Shown: positions 36,282 through 49,977 of the stretch, one piece after another
Layout of the letters: every line of letters begins with the position of its first letter
Position numbering within the stretch: position 1 is the stretch's first letter
Source of the DNA: Phoronis australis
Lineage: Eukaryota > Phoronida > Phoronidae
NCBI GenBank assembly: GCA_002633005.1
Contig: NMRA01000581.1
Location: 160,762-224,761 of the forward strand
Reading direction: 5' to 3'
DNA length: 64,000 nt
The notes under the pieces: model-generated
The model's input: the letters and a program-made list of their open reading frames with translations, nothing else
Databases searched by the model: none
Told to the model about the DNA's origin: nothing
Made by a program: the position numbers and the translations under genes

Positions 36282-39200
36282 TCATGGAAACTGTTTGGTA
36301 GAACATTCCGTTTCTTCAGAGGTTACAGTTAGGCTTTCACAATTTCGGTTTCCGGTTGTTTTATGTCTGCTGCCACGCCAACATCCGGCAGAGTACAAAA
36401 GCAAAGCAACGAAAGTTGCAGACGCCATAGAAACAAAAAGAAAATATATAGTATGCTGGGCACTATGATTTTGAAGCAAATATCCAACAATTAACTGAGT
36501 GGTTAACCCACCCATGGCTACAAATACGTCAGCGAGGGACGTCAGAACGCTGGTGACTTCAATGTAATGGTTTACAAAGGCTAGTCCTCCCGGAAATACG
36601 GGTCCGTACAGAAAAGCAGTAGAAATCATGACGCCCCATAAGTGGTATGTACTGTTTACCCCCACGTAACAAAAACTGGCAGCGAAAATTGTTGTACCAA
36701 GAAGAAACGGTAGCAACAGATACTGTACAGGAATACGAAAAGTTGCAATGGACATGAAAACCCGGCCGATAGAAAGTGCGAGGCTTTGCATGGCGTCCAG
36801 CCACGCGGCGTCTTGCTTTGTTAGTTTCAAGTTGCTCTCGACTGCATACGTCAACATGTAGGTCAGAATGGTTTCATCCGCACATTTGCAACTAAATAAA
36901 TAAAGAATTAAACAACAGCACATGAAGCTGCCATAGACACAGTTTCCGTCTGCGCACGAGCCCGGATATAAAAGATTTCTTAACGAAGTTGAATCACCGC
37001 GAGATCCAAGAGGCTTCCACGTCTTTTTTCCTGGTTTCTTGATTTGCAGCAACGCGCAACCAATAGACGGAAATAAAAGTGTCCCTGCAATAATAGAATA
37101 CGGTATTTCGATACGCGATGGTTTCCCGTATTCGGTGCTGTTGTTTGTGAAAACAGTGTTGGTGCCATTATTGCTGGTGTTGTGGATTGTGCCAAGAAAT
37201 GGTGACGCAATGAACGGAACGAGAACCATGGTAAAGGCTGATGTAGCGTACGCGGCATTCACAACTGTGCTGGCTCTTGTTGTCCAGTTATTCAACAATA
37301 TGAAGTTTCCCACTGAAAATCAACAAGAACTTTTAGTGAGTTTAGTTGACAGGTAATAACAATGCCAATAGGTCAACTATTACTAAACAACAATAATGGT
37401 GATATAACAGTAAAAGTATTATGACCAATATTATCATCATCGTCGACTGGAATAGGCACTATTTCTTTTATGTTGCTTGAAAAGGAATTTTACGATTTAT
37501 CATGAGAAAATTGTACTATGAGGTGACCAGAACCAGACGACCAGTTTGCAGATATTTTAAAGCGTTATTCAAGTCCGTGGCAGTGTTACTAAAATGAAGC
37601 CGAAATCGCAAACTTCAAACTGTAGAGTGCTTGTCAGCAGTCGACACAGGCGAAAATGTAAGCTCGAAAATACTAGTGATTGCTTATTATAGCATGCTCA
37701 ATCGATGAAAAGTTGTACATTTCCGTGTGAGGTTATTACGTACATTATACTGTCGTACATGTACTTAAAATGACGAATTGTATGGAATAAGCGCCCATTA
37801 TAGTGGGTTAGTTGACGTAAATAACGATATGAGATATGATCTCCGAGAGAACACTGTAACTGATTGGGACCGCGTCACTGACCTGTCGGTGATATGACAA
37901 GGTCAGTGCGGCTACAGAAAAACTAACAATCTGCCAAAATGAGTGACATACCAATCGTTCTACGATCACCCAAGTCAATAATTCGTTGGTGTCGCGATCG
38001 CAAAGTTGAACAACTGAGTATTGGCCATCACAATTTCATTTTTCAATTTGGTATTGAAAATGGAATTCTTAATGGTTAGTTGATATTTTATATTTCCAAA
38101 TTCATATTCAAAACGAAAATTGAAAATTGAAACATGGATACGTTTCCAAATGGAATAAATTAATTTAAATAATAAATCGTCTATAATGTTTTTGACTCTT
38201 AACTGTTGTTTCATATTTCTATTCAAATTGAATCTTGGAATTGGAAACCAACACATGGTGTTCAATCCCACGAAAATTTTTTGTTAGCAAAGAAGGCTTT
38301 AACATATAATATTCTGATAATCGTAACACCTTCCGATTTGTTAAAGGAAACGAAGCAGTTACTCAACTGTTTTCATCACGAGATTTAATTTTTCATTACC
38401 CTAGCAGACGTCACCATTTAAAACTGCGTATCGCTCTCTCAAGTTTGCAAAATAGAAAGAACTCGAATTAGTCCTTTTACTCTAAATAAATGGTCTCACA
38501 ATATTCATTGCCGTGTCACGTTTCTTGCAATGGGACACATTTTTACGTTTGAAGAAGAGGTAACTATAAGGAAGGGTCCTAGTAGACCCTGCCAAAATGC
38601 TCACATGGCCAGTCCGCCCACGCTGAAACCTGGGACCCTAAGTACATGTATGCCTGACAGCCTCGGGACCGGGCATAATACATCTGCCACTGACTACACT
38701 TGAAATTAGATCGCTTAAAGTTTTGATATTAAATAATCCTTGTCAATCTTCAAATTGCAGAAATAAGTTTGAAAACGTCATACAAGGTCTTCCAGCAAAA
38801 ACATGATCACGACAATGATAACGACAATGACAATAATGATGATGATGATGATGACGACCACTACGACGATTGCAAAGAACTTACTAGACATGATTCCACC
38901 CAAGGCCATTCCTTGCACAAAGTATAGGGCACCAAACAAATCGACGTTCCGCACCCATGGTATCATAAAGGTACTGCCACCATAAACTAGCGATATGACG
39001 CTCAGTCCCATGTCGTCATAGTTTGGAAATCTTCCCAACAAATATCCCGTCATCAAAGATCCAACCACTCTGCCGGGATGTAATAGAGAGATGGCCTAAA
39101 ACGTACACAATTTCATGTCCTTGATGACATATTCTGAATATAAAAAAATAAAATCAAACGTTAGCGTTTTAAGAAAGTTGCGTTCTCACAGTCCACATGA

Positions 39201-39862
39201 GTTACATGTAGTTAACCGTGATATTGACATTTTGAGGGAAGAAGACGCATTCGTAACGAAAATTTGTGTTCTCAAATAGAAACAAAGTGTCTTGATGACA
39301 AAACTTTAGCCTATAGCTGTTTAAGGTATATGCACCAGGTAATGGATTCTGTCTTCAGAAGCTCCAAATCAAACAGATAACACCAAAACTGACATTTTCA
39401 ATATTGATCATTAAATATAACCGTAACATCAAAGTCAATCAAGCTTACCAGTGAAATATCTTCATAATTCGATTGTAATCCTTCAACAAGGTCTATCATT
39501 GTCGTGCCAAGTAACTTCGACACCATATACTTAAAGAAAATACAGTATGCTTCAATTGCAATGTTTTACTGAGATTATATAAACATGTTCATTGACAAAT
39601 AAATACCCATACATTTCAAAGACTATTGGGCTACACTCTTCAAAATGGGAGATGCAAAAGGACTTTTTTGTTTTTTACAGTTTACGTGTTTGCGAAAATT
39701 GAAGCAACTCACTGAGAAAGAATAAACCATAAAGATGAGAACAGTCCTAATGTAACGATAACTTTTCTCATTCATACGATTCCTGGACCCAACTTCATTC
39801 TCTTTTTCAGTGGACGGTTTGACGTTTCCGTTAATGTCTGCTGACGTCTGACAGTCCTCCAT
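36282..39862 (-). CDS. MFSD4B-like (sodium-dependent glucose transporter 1-type) MFS transporter, copy B, complete
   Basis: Exons: 39862..39713 (donor GTGAGT), 39529..39449 (donor GTAAGC), 39095..38885 (donor GTAAGT), 37312..36282 (stop TGA). Same 1473 nt and 490 aa as copy A, with the same membrane layout, LGTTMIDL motif and glycosylation-site loop. Differences from copy A: T34S, A45M, A50S, F51Y, Q77L, M111I and S141A, all in exons 1-3; the 343 residues from exon 4 are identical. The exon 2 donor context is CTG|GTAAGC rather than CAG|GTAAGC, a slightly weaker match that also causes Q77L. Intact and probably functional. Role and substrate as for copy A, inferred from family. Confidence 0.88.
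38803..38868. repeat. GAT/GAC low-complexity tract in intron 3 of copy B
   Basis: Includes about five uninterrupted gat units, more than copy A. Confidence 0.65.
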
Positions 39863-39916
39863 ATCACCACTTCCGATGAAAATCGCCTCTCATTGTATTT
39901 TCATTCAACGTCTGCG

Positions 39917-39924
39917 CTTTTATA
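39917..39924 (-). promoter_or_regulatory. TATA box of transporter copy B
   Basis: TATAAAAG on the minus strand, 55-62 bp before the ATG at 39862, as in copy A. Confidence 0.65.
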
Positions 39925-42044
39925 ACCCATCTATTGACTACGCAGGTCAATAAGTGCCCATATCACTTCATCAACTGTTGCACCACGGCGTGGCCACGAG
40001 ATCAGTCACACAGATTTGATAACATATCCATCATTTCCCGTACTACGTAATAGTTTGCAGTGACTAATAAGCCCCTCGCTGGTTCCCAGCGTGTCGCTAG
40101 GTGGTATCCAGTACGCAGGTATCACTTAATTTTCCTCGGGATTTTTTCACCGGCGTTTCTGATTGGCAGGTCGAATTCTCAACAGGCAGTGTTTTACGCA
40201 AACAAACTGGCATGGCTGGTGGAGGAAGCGTAAATGTGGTTTGTTCTACAGAAAAATCGGTGCTAAAAATTCATGTTCAAGAAATGTGAATCCCAGAAAA
40301 TTGTGGTTGCGCCTTTTCGGAGTATGTCTTTCTACTCTCACTGACTTTTGTTTATGATGCTGTCCTATATTCTCACTTTGTTATAAAGCCAACCAATGAC
40401 TGTCGAGGTTACATGAACCAATGATAAAGCGCGTGCTACTGCTACCCGTGTGGTGGTTAGCAGCAAGCAGGAAACCAGCGAGTAACAAGCCCAGGTGCTT
40501 CAAGTAACATCGGTCACCGTAATAAGTTTATTTTTTTCTCTGTATGTAGTAACGTACACCGTGACTTTGTATCGACGCTTTTTCATTGTCCATACTATTG
40601 ATGCTTCTCGCAACTAGATTTATAAGGAGACTAAACTCAGTTTTGGCCTATACAGAATCTTACTGAGCAGTCTGCGGATTTCGTCAATAACATAAAAACT
40701 AAATTTAGTAAAAAGGAAAGGTAGATTGATAGAAAAACAACGGTACCAATAACTCTAATCAAACTTTGTTTCGTATAAGTCTTCAGATGAGATTTCTAAA
40801 CTATCGTCTCTATTTCGTTTTTATGCAGCTTTAGAATTTTTTCTTGAAAATCATCCGGGTCTCTTTAAAATGGACTCCTGGCAGCGTTTTGGAGGACAGT
40901 GTATGAAAAATAGTACCTGAAAATGTCATTTGAAACAGATATCAGCAAAAAACTCCCTATCCAGATAACTTAAATAGGAATTGATAACTCTCTTGAACCT
41001 CAAAGCTAAAAGCGTGTTTCCAGTTGAACTCCCTAGTGGTACATAAATGGTGATATGCAACCGCCAGGTCTCAGAGTGGTTGAAACACCCAAATATGATT
41101 CATTGTACTTTTAAGCTTGCGTACATCATTAAGTCATGCCATTGTCGTGGAAATCGCCTACACTTCGTGAAGCCGCTCAAAAAATATTTCAGCAAATTTT
41201 TACAAGCTAAGAGTAGCTGAAACGAAGCCCAGTTTGTTTAAAATCGGTAATAAACTTGCCTAATGTCACAACACTAACTTTTCAATTAGAGAAGTTATTG
41301 TCAAGAAATTGGTGTGAAATTGCTTGCTAGTGGAATCTATTATTGCTTGAGACAAGGCGTGCGTTCTGTAACACTAATATCTCACGCAATCTCGCGAGGT
41401 CTTGCTTTTTAGAGAGTACCTCACGTTACTGGACTGTAGGCAGGCTCTACAAGATGATTTTCACGGTGTGTTATTGGATTTCCCGAGCATCGGTTTGCTT
41501 CAATGGCCACCTACCAGTCTAACGCGAAAATTAATTTCTTAGACAAAAATGTGAATCCACGGCCTCTTTAAAAGGTCACTTGGCATTCCCGATATTACAA
41601 GANNGCTTTTTTCGATTGAAAATACCCTCATATGGTAGCATGTGGGGACAATTCCAAAAGTAAGACAATATTCGCAATTGTGGGCTCATGAAGCAGTTAG
41701 GCTGCACTTGACTGACTTCGCCGGTTCTGTCAGGTCGACATGTATTTGTTCTGTTAGCCAGAAGTTGTCCAAAAGATGTTTAAGGTTATCTCAAACCTTA
41801 TTTCGTGACCTCCATTCTAACTGGTATATCAAAAACTAAGCTTTGTCGACTAGTAAAAGTATAATATTTTCTGAAAGAAAAAAGATCAGGGAATATATTT
41901 TTGTATTTATGTACCATCATTATAATTACGTAAATTCCATTTTAAATCAAAATTTCAGTTTTAAGAAAGGTACATTCAAATATAATAAATAACCCCTTAG
42001 TCAATTTTAATTAAACTGTTTTTAATGAAAGCTTGACCAAGTAC
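39925..42044. other. Intergenic DNA upstream of copy B, no gene supported
   Basis: Counterpart of 11.5-13.6 kb. An NN gap at 41603-41604 replaces about 10 bp present in unit A. Confidence 0.5.
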
Positions 42045-42228
42045 CTCAAAAACGCTGTTAGGAATTTTCGATTAGTCTATTTGTTTGGTTTCTATGACAA
42101 ACCAACTCGCTAAACGTAAGGTATTTTTTGTAGAAAATAGAAGTCGTATTCGTCTTCGTTGTATTCGTCTTCGTTACATTACGCAAAAACTAGGCATTTA
42201 TATCAAAAATCCTAAGAGCGTTTTTGAG
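42045..42228. repeat. Small foldback element, unit B copy
   Basis: Counterpart of 13648-13815, with a 15-bp tandem duplication (gtattcgtcttcgtt) inside. Confidence 0.5.
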
Positions 42229-42914
42229 AATGACGACTATTAAATTTGGAACTTTTCAGCGAAATCCATCAAACCGTTTTCGAGAACGTACGTGTAGGAG
42301 TCCTAAGTTCAAATAAAGTCGATTTGCCGAAGCCGAGAAAAAAGCCAATTAAACTGGGACGAGTGAAAATCTCAAAGTCTTCGGTTAATTACAGTCGGTG
42401 AAAACTTGTTTTCGGTAAACATACCCTATACATGCTATTTCAACATTCACTAACTATGCCAACTGAATTTGCAGTGCGTTATTAACTTAATTATCAATAC
42501 GTACCGTTCCCAGCCACCATTTGGGGTAAACGTTACTTGTACTGTACATGTAGGTCACAGTTCTTTGTCATACATATATCCTGTACACGCCACGTGCAAA
42601 GAGACTGATACCAAACCAAGTAAGAAGTGGATAACAAAAATCAAATCGGTGGTTAAAGTATGTCGTTAGCATGAGATCGGAATTTGGGAGAGGATTTATC
42701 TCTTTTCACAATTGTCAATGTTCGTTTAACCACAGATGCGTGAGGCGACTGGTAGCATTCGTTCTCAACGCCAACGGTCGGTTTGCACTGTAGGTGCACA
42801 ATTCCATCAGGATCAAAAGTACGTTTTGTGTTTGTTTTCCCCGAAACCATTCTATCATAAGTACACCTCGTTGACTCAATATTATGGCGACTAGGTACCC
42901 AGTAAACATGCAGG

Positions 42915-43138
42915 CACTGGGCCAATACTGGCCTTGAACTGTCGTCTGTATTGGCCCAATGATGTAGGCCAGTACTGGCACAGTAACTTTTTTGCGCACC
43001 CTCTTGTATTGAGCCGGTATAAGACTGCGATATCGGGCCAGTAAAGGGCCAGTACCAGGCCATTACTGGGCCAACACACCAAAAACCGCTTTCGGTCCTA
43101 TAAAGGGCCAGTACTGACAGACTGTGTTGGCCCTGTAC
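42915..43138. repeat. GGCCAGTA / TACTGGCC cluster, unit B copy
   Basis: Counterpart of 14490-14712, with motif number retained. Confidence 0.5.
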
Positions 43139-44276
43139 AGTGATGGGCTCATATTAAGCCTGTATATTAATTATATTGGCGAAAGTGCAGTGGTTGGCAA
43201 GTATTGAACCATTAATGTTGCCTTTACAGGCCCAATGCAGGAATATTACTGTTTGTGGGTATACAAACTTCGTTAAAGGCACGACTAGACTTTTTGTTAG
43301 CAACGGTTGATACTGGTACCTTCGTAATTTCGGAACAGTCTCCTTTCTTCTGGTGTGCAGGTACATGTATGAAGTAACAGACCGAGAGACATAATAAACA
43401 AACAAAAACAGTAGCTTTATTTCGTGTATTCATGCATCAGGCAATGAGTAAAATGGACATATACACTGTTTATTTCGCTCAACTCATTACTTTTTACAAA
43501 ACTGTCTCGGGCTCGTTATTGAAGTGGGCAACAACTCTGGCAGCTTCACACAGTCTTCGTCCTTCCTCCCTGTCGACAGCGTTTCGGAACCTGATGCCTG
43601 TCTCTTTTACTGTAAAGCTTGCATTAACATTACTGTGATCCTTGATCACAATCCCTGAACAACGCCTGCTTAGTATATTGGAGTACAAACTAATAGACTC
43701 CACTATTCTTTTTCCAATTAAGTTTTGCAATATAAGAATTATCTAAAGAAACTGTATACCAATCCAACACGAAACTCATTTGAAATGCATAATCAGTAAC
43801 ATACATGTATATGTTTCATCCTTTGTCAACACAAGTATTACAGCCGGTTGTCGTATTTCAGTTTCTTGTAATAAATATTTTCAGAAGCGACTTTTTATTC
43901 ATTCTATTTCTTCTCAAAATGTCTATTTCGTTACCATTTTAAGATCCTTAAAAATACTTCACAATCTATAACAAAAAAGTCTCATGAGCATCCATTGACG
44001 GTTTTGCTGTGTGTTTACAAACAATTGACACTGATGTGACCTTTTCAGCTTCGTCCCCAAGCCTCAAGATGGCACTGATCGGTTAGCCACTTGAAGCTTG
44101 GTTATGGGAATTACCATCTGCGAAATGATTGACCGATGCCCTGACGTCATTCAAACAAAGGTAGATTGTAATTATTTTCACATTGGAGCCATTCATGCGA
44201 CACAAGGCATTGTTATAGTTATTGTCTGACCTAAAGGTTGTAATTATTTTCAAGTCTTATGTATGAGAAGTATTAA

Positions 44277-47200
44277 GAGACAGTCCATATAAAAACCAGT
44301 AGATTTTCAAAAATCAGTCTATACGTCAAAATTTAAAACAACTTCATTTTTTCTACATGGGTAGGTATCCTAACAAAAACCCAAATGCCAAATTTTGTGC
44401 ACTCAATGACCCCTAAATTCGCCGCTGGAGCATGATAACATAAATTGGCACAATTGGGCATATTAGCCGTCTCAAAAATCGCATGTTTTCAACAACAAAA
44501 ATGAGTAACATACAAAATAGATCGAAAGCTATATTTTAGTGGCTGAAATAACCAACGTATACTGTACATAATTCTGTGCCATTTATTGAAATCTGACAGT
44601 TTTGTGCTAGACAGGGGAGATAATCCACAGACCACTTTTTGGGGCTAATTTTAGTGGCCACTTTTGTGACGTTCTTACTGCCATAAAACACCTTGTAGCC
44701 TTATGTGACGTTTTGAACGTACAGTTAAAGTATTAGTCTTGATGACTGAGCAATAAAAAATCTTGCCTCAACTTTGCACCTTGGTGAAAATTGTCTTGCA
44801 TAACCGTCTATTTTCATAGTTTGGAAATGACGAGCAGACTTTACAGACCATTTGAACAAACTTTTAGGCAAGAAGTCTGCTTTAAATAGTTATAGAAACC
44901 AAGTCTAAACTCTTTCAAATGAAAACAAGATGTTTTCCGGGTCTATTACGCGGCTAGTATCAAACCCGAACCCGATGACCTTTGCCCACTGAGGGAGTCA
45001 GTTGAGGTTAAGCTTGAGGATATATAAAAAATGTACGTGTAACCCTATTGTATTCTTTCATTTCTTTTACATTATCAGGTTAATTTAAGCACTCTGTAGA
45101 AATTTTAAATGGAAATAAATGCCTTTAAGATTAAACGAGAATGAATTGATAGTTGTAATGATTGGTTTTGAGAGAAGCAAGTGCATTTTAAAAAGACAAA
45201 ATGGCGGACGATGTCGATGGGCCTTCATGTTCCTTTAGAGTTTATTCTGCAAAAAATCCGATCACAAAAGCTTTGTGCTTTAGTGAGTTATGTCAAAGAC
45301 ACCACTGAACATTTGAGATACAGGAAACTACCTCACAAAGCAAGGCCTGTGCCAGAGTACGCACTCGTACTACCCAGAGTCGGTGAATTTCTGAGTGAAC
45401 AGGACCAGTTATGGAAGAGTCAGGTAATGCTGGATGTTACCACTCTGCTCCTCTCCTCCTGAACGTAGCAGCCTTGTCAAATTCTACCGGCATTTCTGTT
45501 TCGAGATATGACTTTAGTGAAAGTCAGAATGGAAAGGATCTCTGTGATCGCAAGATCGCTCCACTCAAACAACATGCAAAGTACTTTGTAGCCGAAGGTA
45601 AAAATATCATAAAGTTTCTGGATTTTAAAGAAGCATTACTTTCCAGTGGCCATGTGAAGGGATGTTATGTGTATGCATGTTCAGTCAATGCAACAAAGTC
45701 TTTTCCAAAATACCCAGTTCCTGATATAAGCACATTCCCAAATTCCCACTATTCCACCCAAGGAATTCGCGTGTGGAAATCATTGCATGTAGGTGACGGT
45801 AAGTTCGTACAAATACTGAGAAAATGCGAAACCTATTTCTCTAAAATACACTAACATCTCTAGACATGGCGGAGTTTCAACACCAAGAGTTAAGGTTGGC
45901 ATTGTATCTAGTGAAGAGCCTCAACAAAGTTCCCTTGTACCCAGCAAGGTTACTCGAAATTTTTTGCTACAGACGCAGAACTAGGTCAGCATTTGGATGT
46001 GGGTAACTACACTGAACATTTACAGAGGGAAACCCCGTATGACCACATAGCACGACAGTGGTCAGAAATGCTTTCAGATGCAAGAACCGGAGCGTCATTT
46101 GAGGCAGCCTCAGAGTACTATTTGGATGAGACGAATGCTGAAGCAATAGGTTAGGCATTGAAACAAAGTAAAGTGTCAACAAGATTTTCATCAAAGGTTA
46201 AGAACTTTCTGACGAACATATTCGATGAAGGAGATAAGTCAGGTAAAAACGTTCACCCTCGGAAGAGCCAAATTGGAGAAAACATTACGAGAACCCACTG
46301 GTAAAGTATTCACCTGTGATATTAAGTGAATCGCATATTGGTGGATTTTTTCGAGGTTGTCTGCAGCAATGTTTATGACGATGCAATTTCTGCTGAAGAT
46401 GCTGTTATATCGTTAGATTTACTGAATGAAGTGGTAAATGAGCTCAACGTTTAGCCTAGTTTTGTATCATACCAGTCAAAGATGTGTGATATATGAAGTC
46501 GAGACCGTTACTTCTGTTTACTTCATGTCTGTCATGAATGAGTCATTAATAAAATTGTCTCTCGTGAATTATATTCTATCGACTGTGAATGTCTACCTTT
46601 TTATACCACTGATGATCGCACTGACAGAAATATTCAGCGTTAGGGTGCCCGGTGTATGGGGGGAACACCAGATTCCTGGCGACTGGTGGCGACTAAAATT
46701 TGTAAAAACCAGCAGGGACATTACAATATGAACCCAAAGTTACAATGACTATTGACAAGTTGAAGGATTTATTGCACTGAACACTAGGGGGCCATATCCA
46801 CCTTGGGTGCCTTCCTTTGCCTGTGGCACCAACAAGGCAGATAGAAAACAAGGCAGGGGTGAGTTCAGTAACACTAGAACCTTTATAACATTTATCCAAA
46901 ACCACGTGTTCTCATTTAAAATGCAGGGCAATATCTCGCGAAGTCTTGAATTATAGCAAGGTCCTCGTGTTACTGCTCTTAGCTCTTGTTCTAGATGCGT
47001 CTTCAGTCTCTACGTAAACAAAAGCAGCGCCATCTACTCATTTAGAACCACGCATGCCAGTTGATTTACGTTACATATTTTTTGTAATAAGCAATAATCC
47101 TCAATGCCGTTTCCAGAGAATGGTAATTAATAATGCTGTCTGCCTTTTCTCCAAAATACAAGGTTTTTATGTCGTATTTCGCAAGCTAATTATATGTTCC

Positions 47201-47775
47201 AAGAGCCCCCTATTGGCAGCAGAGGCAACTGAGAACCTGCAAAAGGACGAAGTGCAGTTCGTGTAAAGCTTCGTACGCATAAACTAGATTAGAGGCAAGA
47301 TTTTTTATTTTAGATTATGAACAGGTTAGGAATGACTAAACAAATTATTATAAAGTCAATTTCAGGAAAGGTGCGTTATGGCTTCTACAGAGTGCCAAAT
47401 TTGGCCGAAAATGGCTTCAGCGAAAACCTGAAAAATAGCCGTTTTTGCCTCACAAATTCATAACGTACAAATTTAAAAATGGATTTTGAAAGTTATACCA
47501 TTAAATTATTCAGCCACTGCGCTTTCAATTCGTATTATTCATTTGTTTTGACCTTACCACACATGCTAGTAAATTGCATTCAAACATGCCCACTTCGACG
47601 CCCAACTTTGTTGCAAAATGGAGGTACAGGTCATAAAAAGAAAAATAATGAATGAAAATTCTTAAAAAGTGAGGTTTTTCTACATCTCAACAAACCAAAC
47701 TCATGTGCTAAGTTTCAAAAAAATCGATGATTTTGGGTATAGACTCTACCTGTTGGTTTTTATATGGAGTCACTC
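44277..47775 (+). mobile_element. 3.5-kb DNA transposon with TTAA target duplication (Kolobok-like or unclassified)
   Basis: TTAA occurs on both sides (44273-44276, 47776-47779) but once in the empty unit A site (15825-15828). Ends are imperfect inverted repeats sharing TCCATATAAAAACC after GAG at the tip. TTAA duplications are known for piggyBac and Kolobok; the GAG tip does not fit the usual piggyBac CCY start, so Kolobok or an unclassified group is more likely. The plus strand carries a degenerate protein region at 45181-45854. The remainder (46.2-47.7 kb) has no long frame, so the element is probably inactive. Confidence 0.75.
45181..45854 (+). pseudogene. Degenerate transposase-like coding region inside the TTAA element
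   Basis: Two overlapping plus-strand frames, 45181-45462 and 45411-45854. The second reads SGNAGCYHSAPLL, then RYDFSESQNGKDLCDRKIAP, then GHVKGCYVYACSV. I recall many invertebrate repeat-derived proteins with an SD.AGCYH block followed by a DFSE.Q.GKD.CDR block, which could be the second and third acidic sites of an RNase-H-like transposase. Here the D of the first block would be G. The change of frame between the two parts implies a frameshift or an intron (AG|GTAATG at 45423). Function assignment is inference. Confidence 0.45.
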
Positions 47776-47990
47776 TTAATCTGTTTTCGAATCAAAAACA
47801 TCATTTTTGCAATAATTTAGACCTACATGTAAAATGCTGTAATATACCGTTAGTTTTCATTTTTATATAAACCTGCAGAAAATTTCCGAAATTACTCGTG
47901 ATATTCCGGCAATTTCCGTAAAAATTCTGGCACATTTCATTTCCCGTAACCAAGCCTGAAGTGACTGATCAGCGCCATCTTGAGGCTTGG

Positions 47991-49977
47991 AAACGAGGCT
48001 GAGTGCCGCTTACATTGTACGATGCCGCGCGTGCACAAGGTCAGCAAAGTTGTCGAAGAAGTAAACACAGCAACAAAACGGAGATTGTTTACGTTTCACA
48101 GGATCACCAATGACCCGCATTGTTTTGGATTTTGATATTTGCGACACTAACAAGAGATAGCACGGAGGTTGTTTGAAATCCCGAAAATAAGGAAAAAACA
48201 TCTTTTTGAGCTCGTGTATACCACTAAGCTATACCAAGAACTACATATCCCTTGTTGATGCTTGGTAACAGGCATTACATACTGAATGTTCCAAACGGGT
48301 CCCAGAATTCGCCTGGAGCATGCGTTGTCTCTAGCAATAACGAAATGTCAGTTCTTTGCAAGACCGAAAAATGATTTTCATCTGGTTACGGAATAAGTTG
48401 AGACTTATTCTACAGCGTTATCCGAAGTAGTCTTTAGCAAAAAATAAGTTTCTTCGAGCGAAAGCAGGTTCGTAGCCGGTTTAAAACGATCACTTGACAT
48501 TGCTGTACATACGCCTACCTGCACGTGGTAACATTCGTGGATATTGGGGGAATTCTGGGTAAATATCATTAATGTAATATACTCTAGTGTTGGCTCACGA
48601 AGGAATTGATCAACTCCGTCGGTTCTGACCGGTCAACCGGTTTCGACATGTGACTGCTCTGCAAGCAGAAAATTGACGCCTTAGGTGGTTGATCGAGCGG
48701 AACCGACGAAGTCTATTAAGTGCAGCCCGGCATGTGTTACAGAATCGAGTCAAGGTTTTCCTACCTAAACAGGTACTGTCCTGCTATCTAACTTTGTGCA
48801 GGGAACCAGTCTGTAAAATGTTCAGTGCAAATCGTAATGGAGGCTGTGTCACGAGTTGTTCTCTCGTTTTGCGCTTGAAAAACCAGTTACGTACATGTAC
48901 ATGTACGTATTTTCATCTTTTCTCGGGTTGTACTATACCTGAAAATATGAGGAACGTAGCAAAGTATTGGATCAAAGATTACAAGTTTCAAACAAAGCAA
49001 AATAAAACTGATTCCAAAATGTTTCCATGTTTTACGATTGCCACAAATGATTGCAGCTGGCCACTCCATGAAAACGAACAAATTTACACAACTATAAGCT
49101 AAATTTGTATTTGAAGGGTAAACCTCTCAGTCATTTTTACATGAGGTATGTGACTACTACAACCTGGAAAAAATATTTACAATGATAAATTGGATTTTGA
49201 GAAATTCCAGGCAAAGTGGTCTTCTTTTTTGCCTAACTAGCTTTTATAGGGTCCGATAATGTTCGTAATTTGTTTGATGTACACTTAACTAGATTTCATA
49301 TTGCTGCACAACTATGTACTGGTTGGTTGAGTTAATAAATGTTTCATCATGAAAAAAAACTCTCAAGATGTACAAGAGATATATATTCGGGTCATATAGT
49401 AGTCCCTTCACAGATGACTTTGACATCTTACGGCAACAGAGAAAACTACCCGTTTTGCTCAAGCCATATGTCTGCAAAAGTTCAGCTGTTTACCTCTTTC
49501 TCTTCACTGTAATGTATACTGCTCAAGGCAACGGCTGTGAAAATTTCTATGTTTAATATCTATTGAATACCCCATGTATGTATAAGGTATACCTGTATTT
49601 TTTTAAGTTTGAAAGCACCACTACAGTGTGAAATGTTTTGCCGGATTTTCGATGTAATTGGACTTGTTTGTTGACTGTTATATCGTCTGCATTTAACTTC
49701 GGTTTCGCCATAAGCGAATCTGGTCTTAAGTTTTCTAAGGAAATTCGTTTAGTTTGGGATACTAGTTAATTTTAATACCGTAGAAATCTAGGAATGGAAT
49801 GTCAACTTTGACCTCGCGCGACTGATGTTACGCTGCGCATGCGTGGCAGCATTCTTTTGAGTGCTACCACTGCCTCGCCCATAAGCGTAACCTAAAGCCA
49901 TCTGGACGTATTTCAATAATTTCGAAAGCTTGCAAATTTCCTTAAGATATATCCATATGATCAAAATCTTGAGCTGC
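47991..49977. other. Intergenic DNA of unit B, no gene supported
   Basis: Counterpart of 16.04-17.9 kb. The 137-codon frame at 48689-49102 is interrupted in units A and D. Confidence 0.5.

Larger units (their letters stand above)
44057..47990. mobile_element. Foldback MITE interrupted by a 3.5-kb transposon
   Basis: Left and right thirds match the 431-bp element at 15609-16039. The middle is the TTAA-flanked insertion at 44277-47775. The right arm has lost a few bases of its inner palindrome. Confidence 0.7.

Noticed and set aside
48689-49102. 137-codon plus-strand frame
   Set aside because: Interrupted in units A and D; no domain; many indels not multiples of three.
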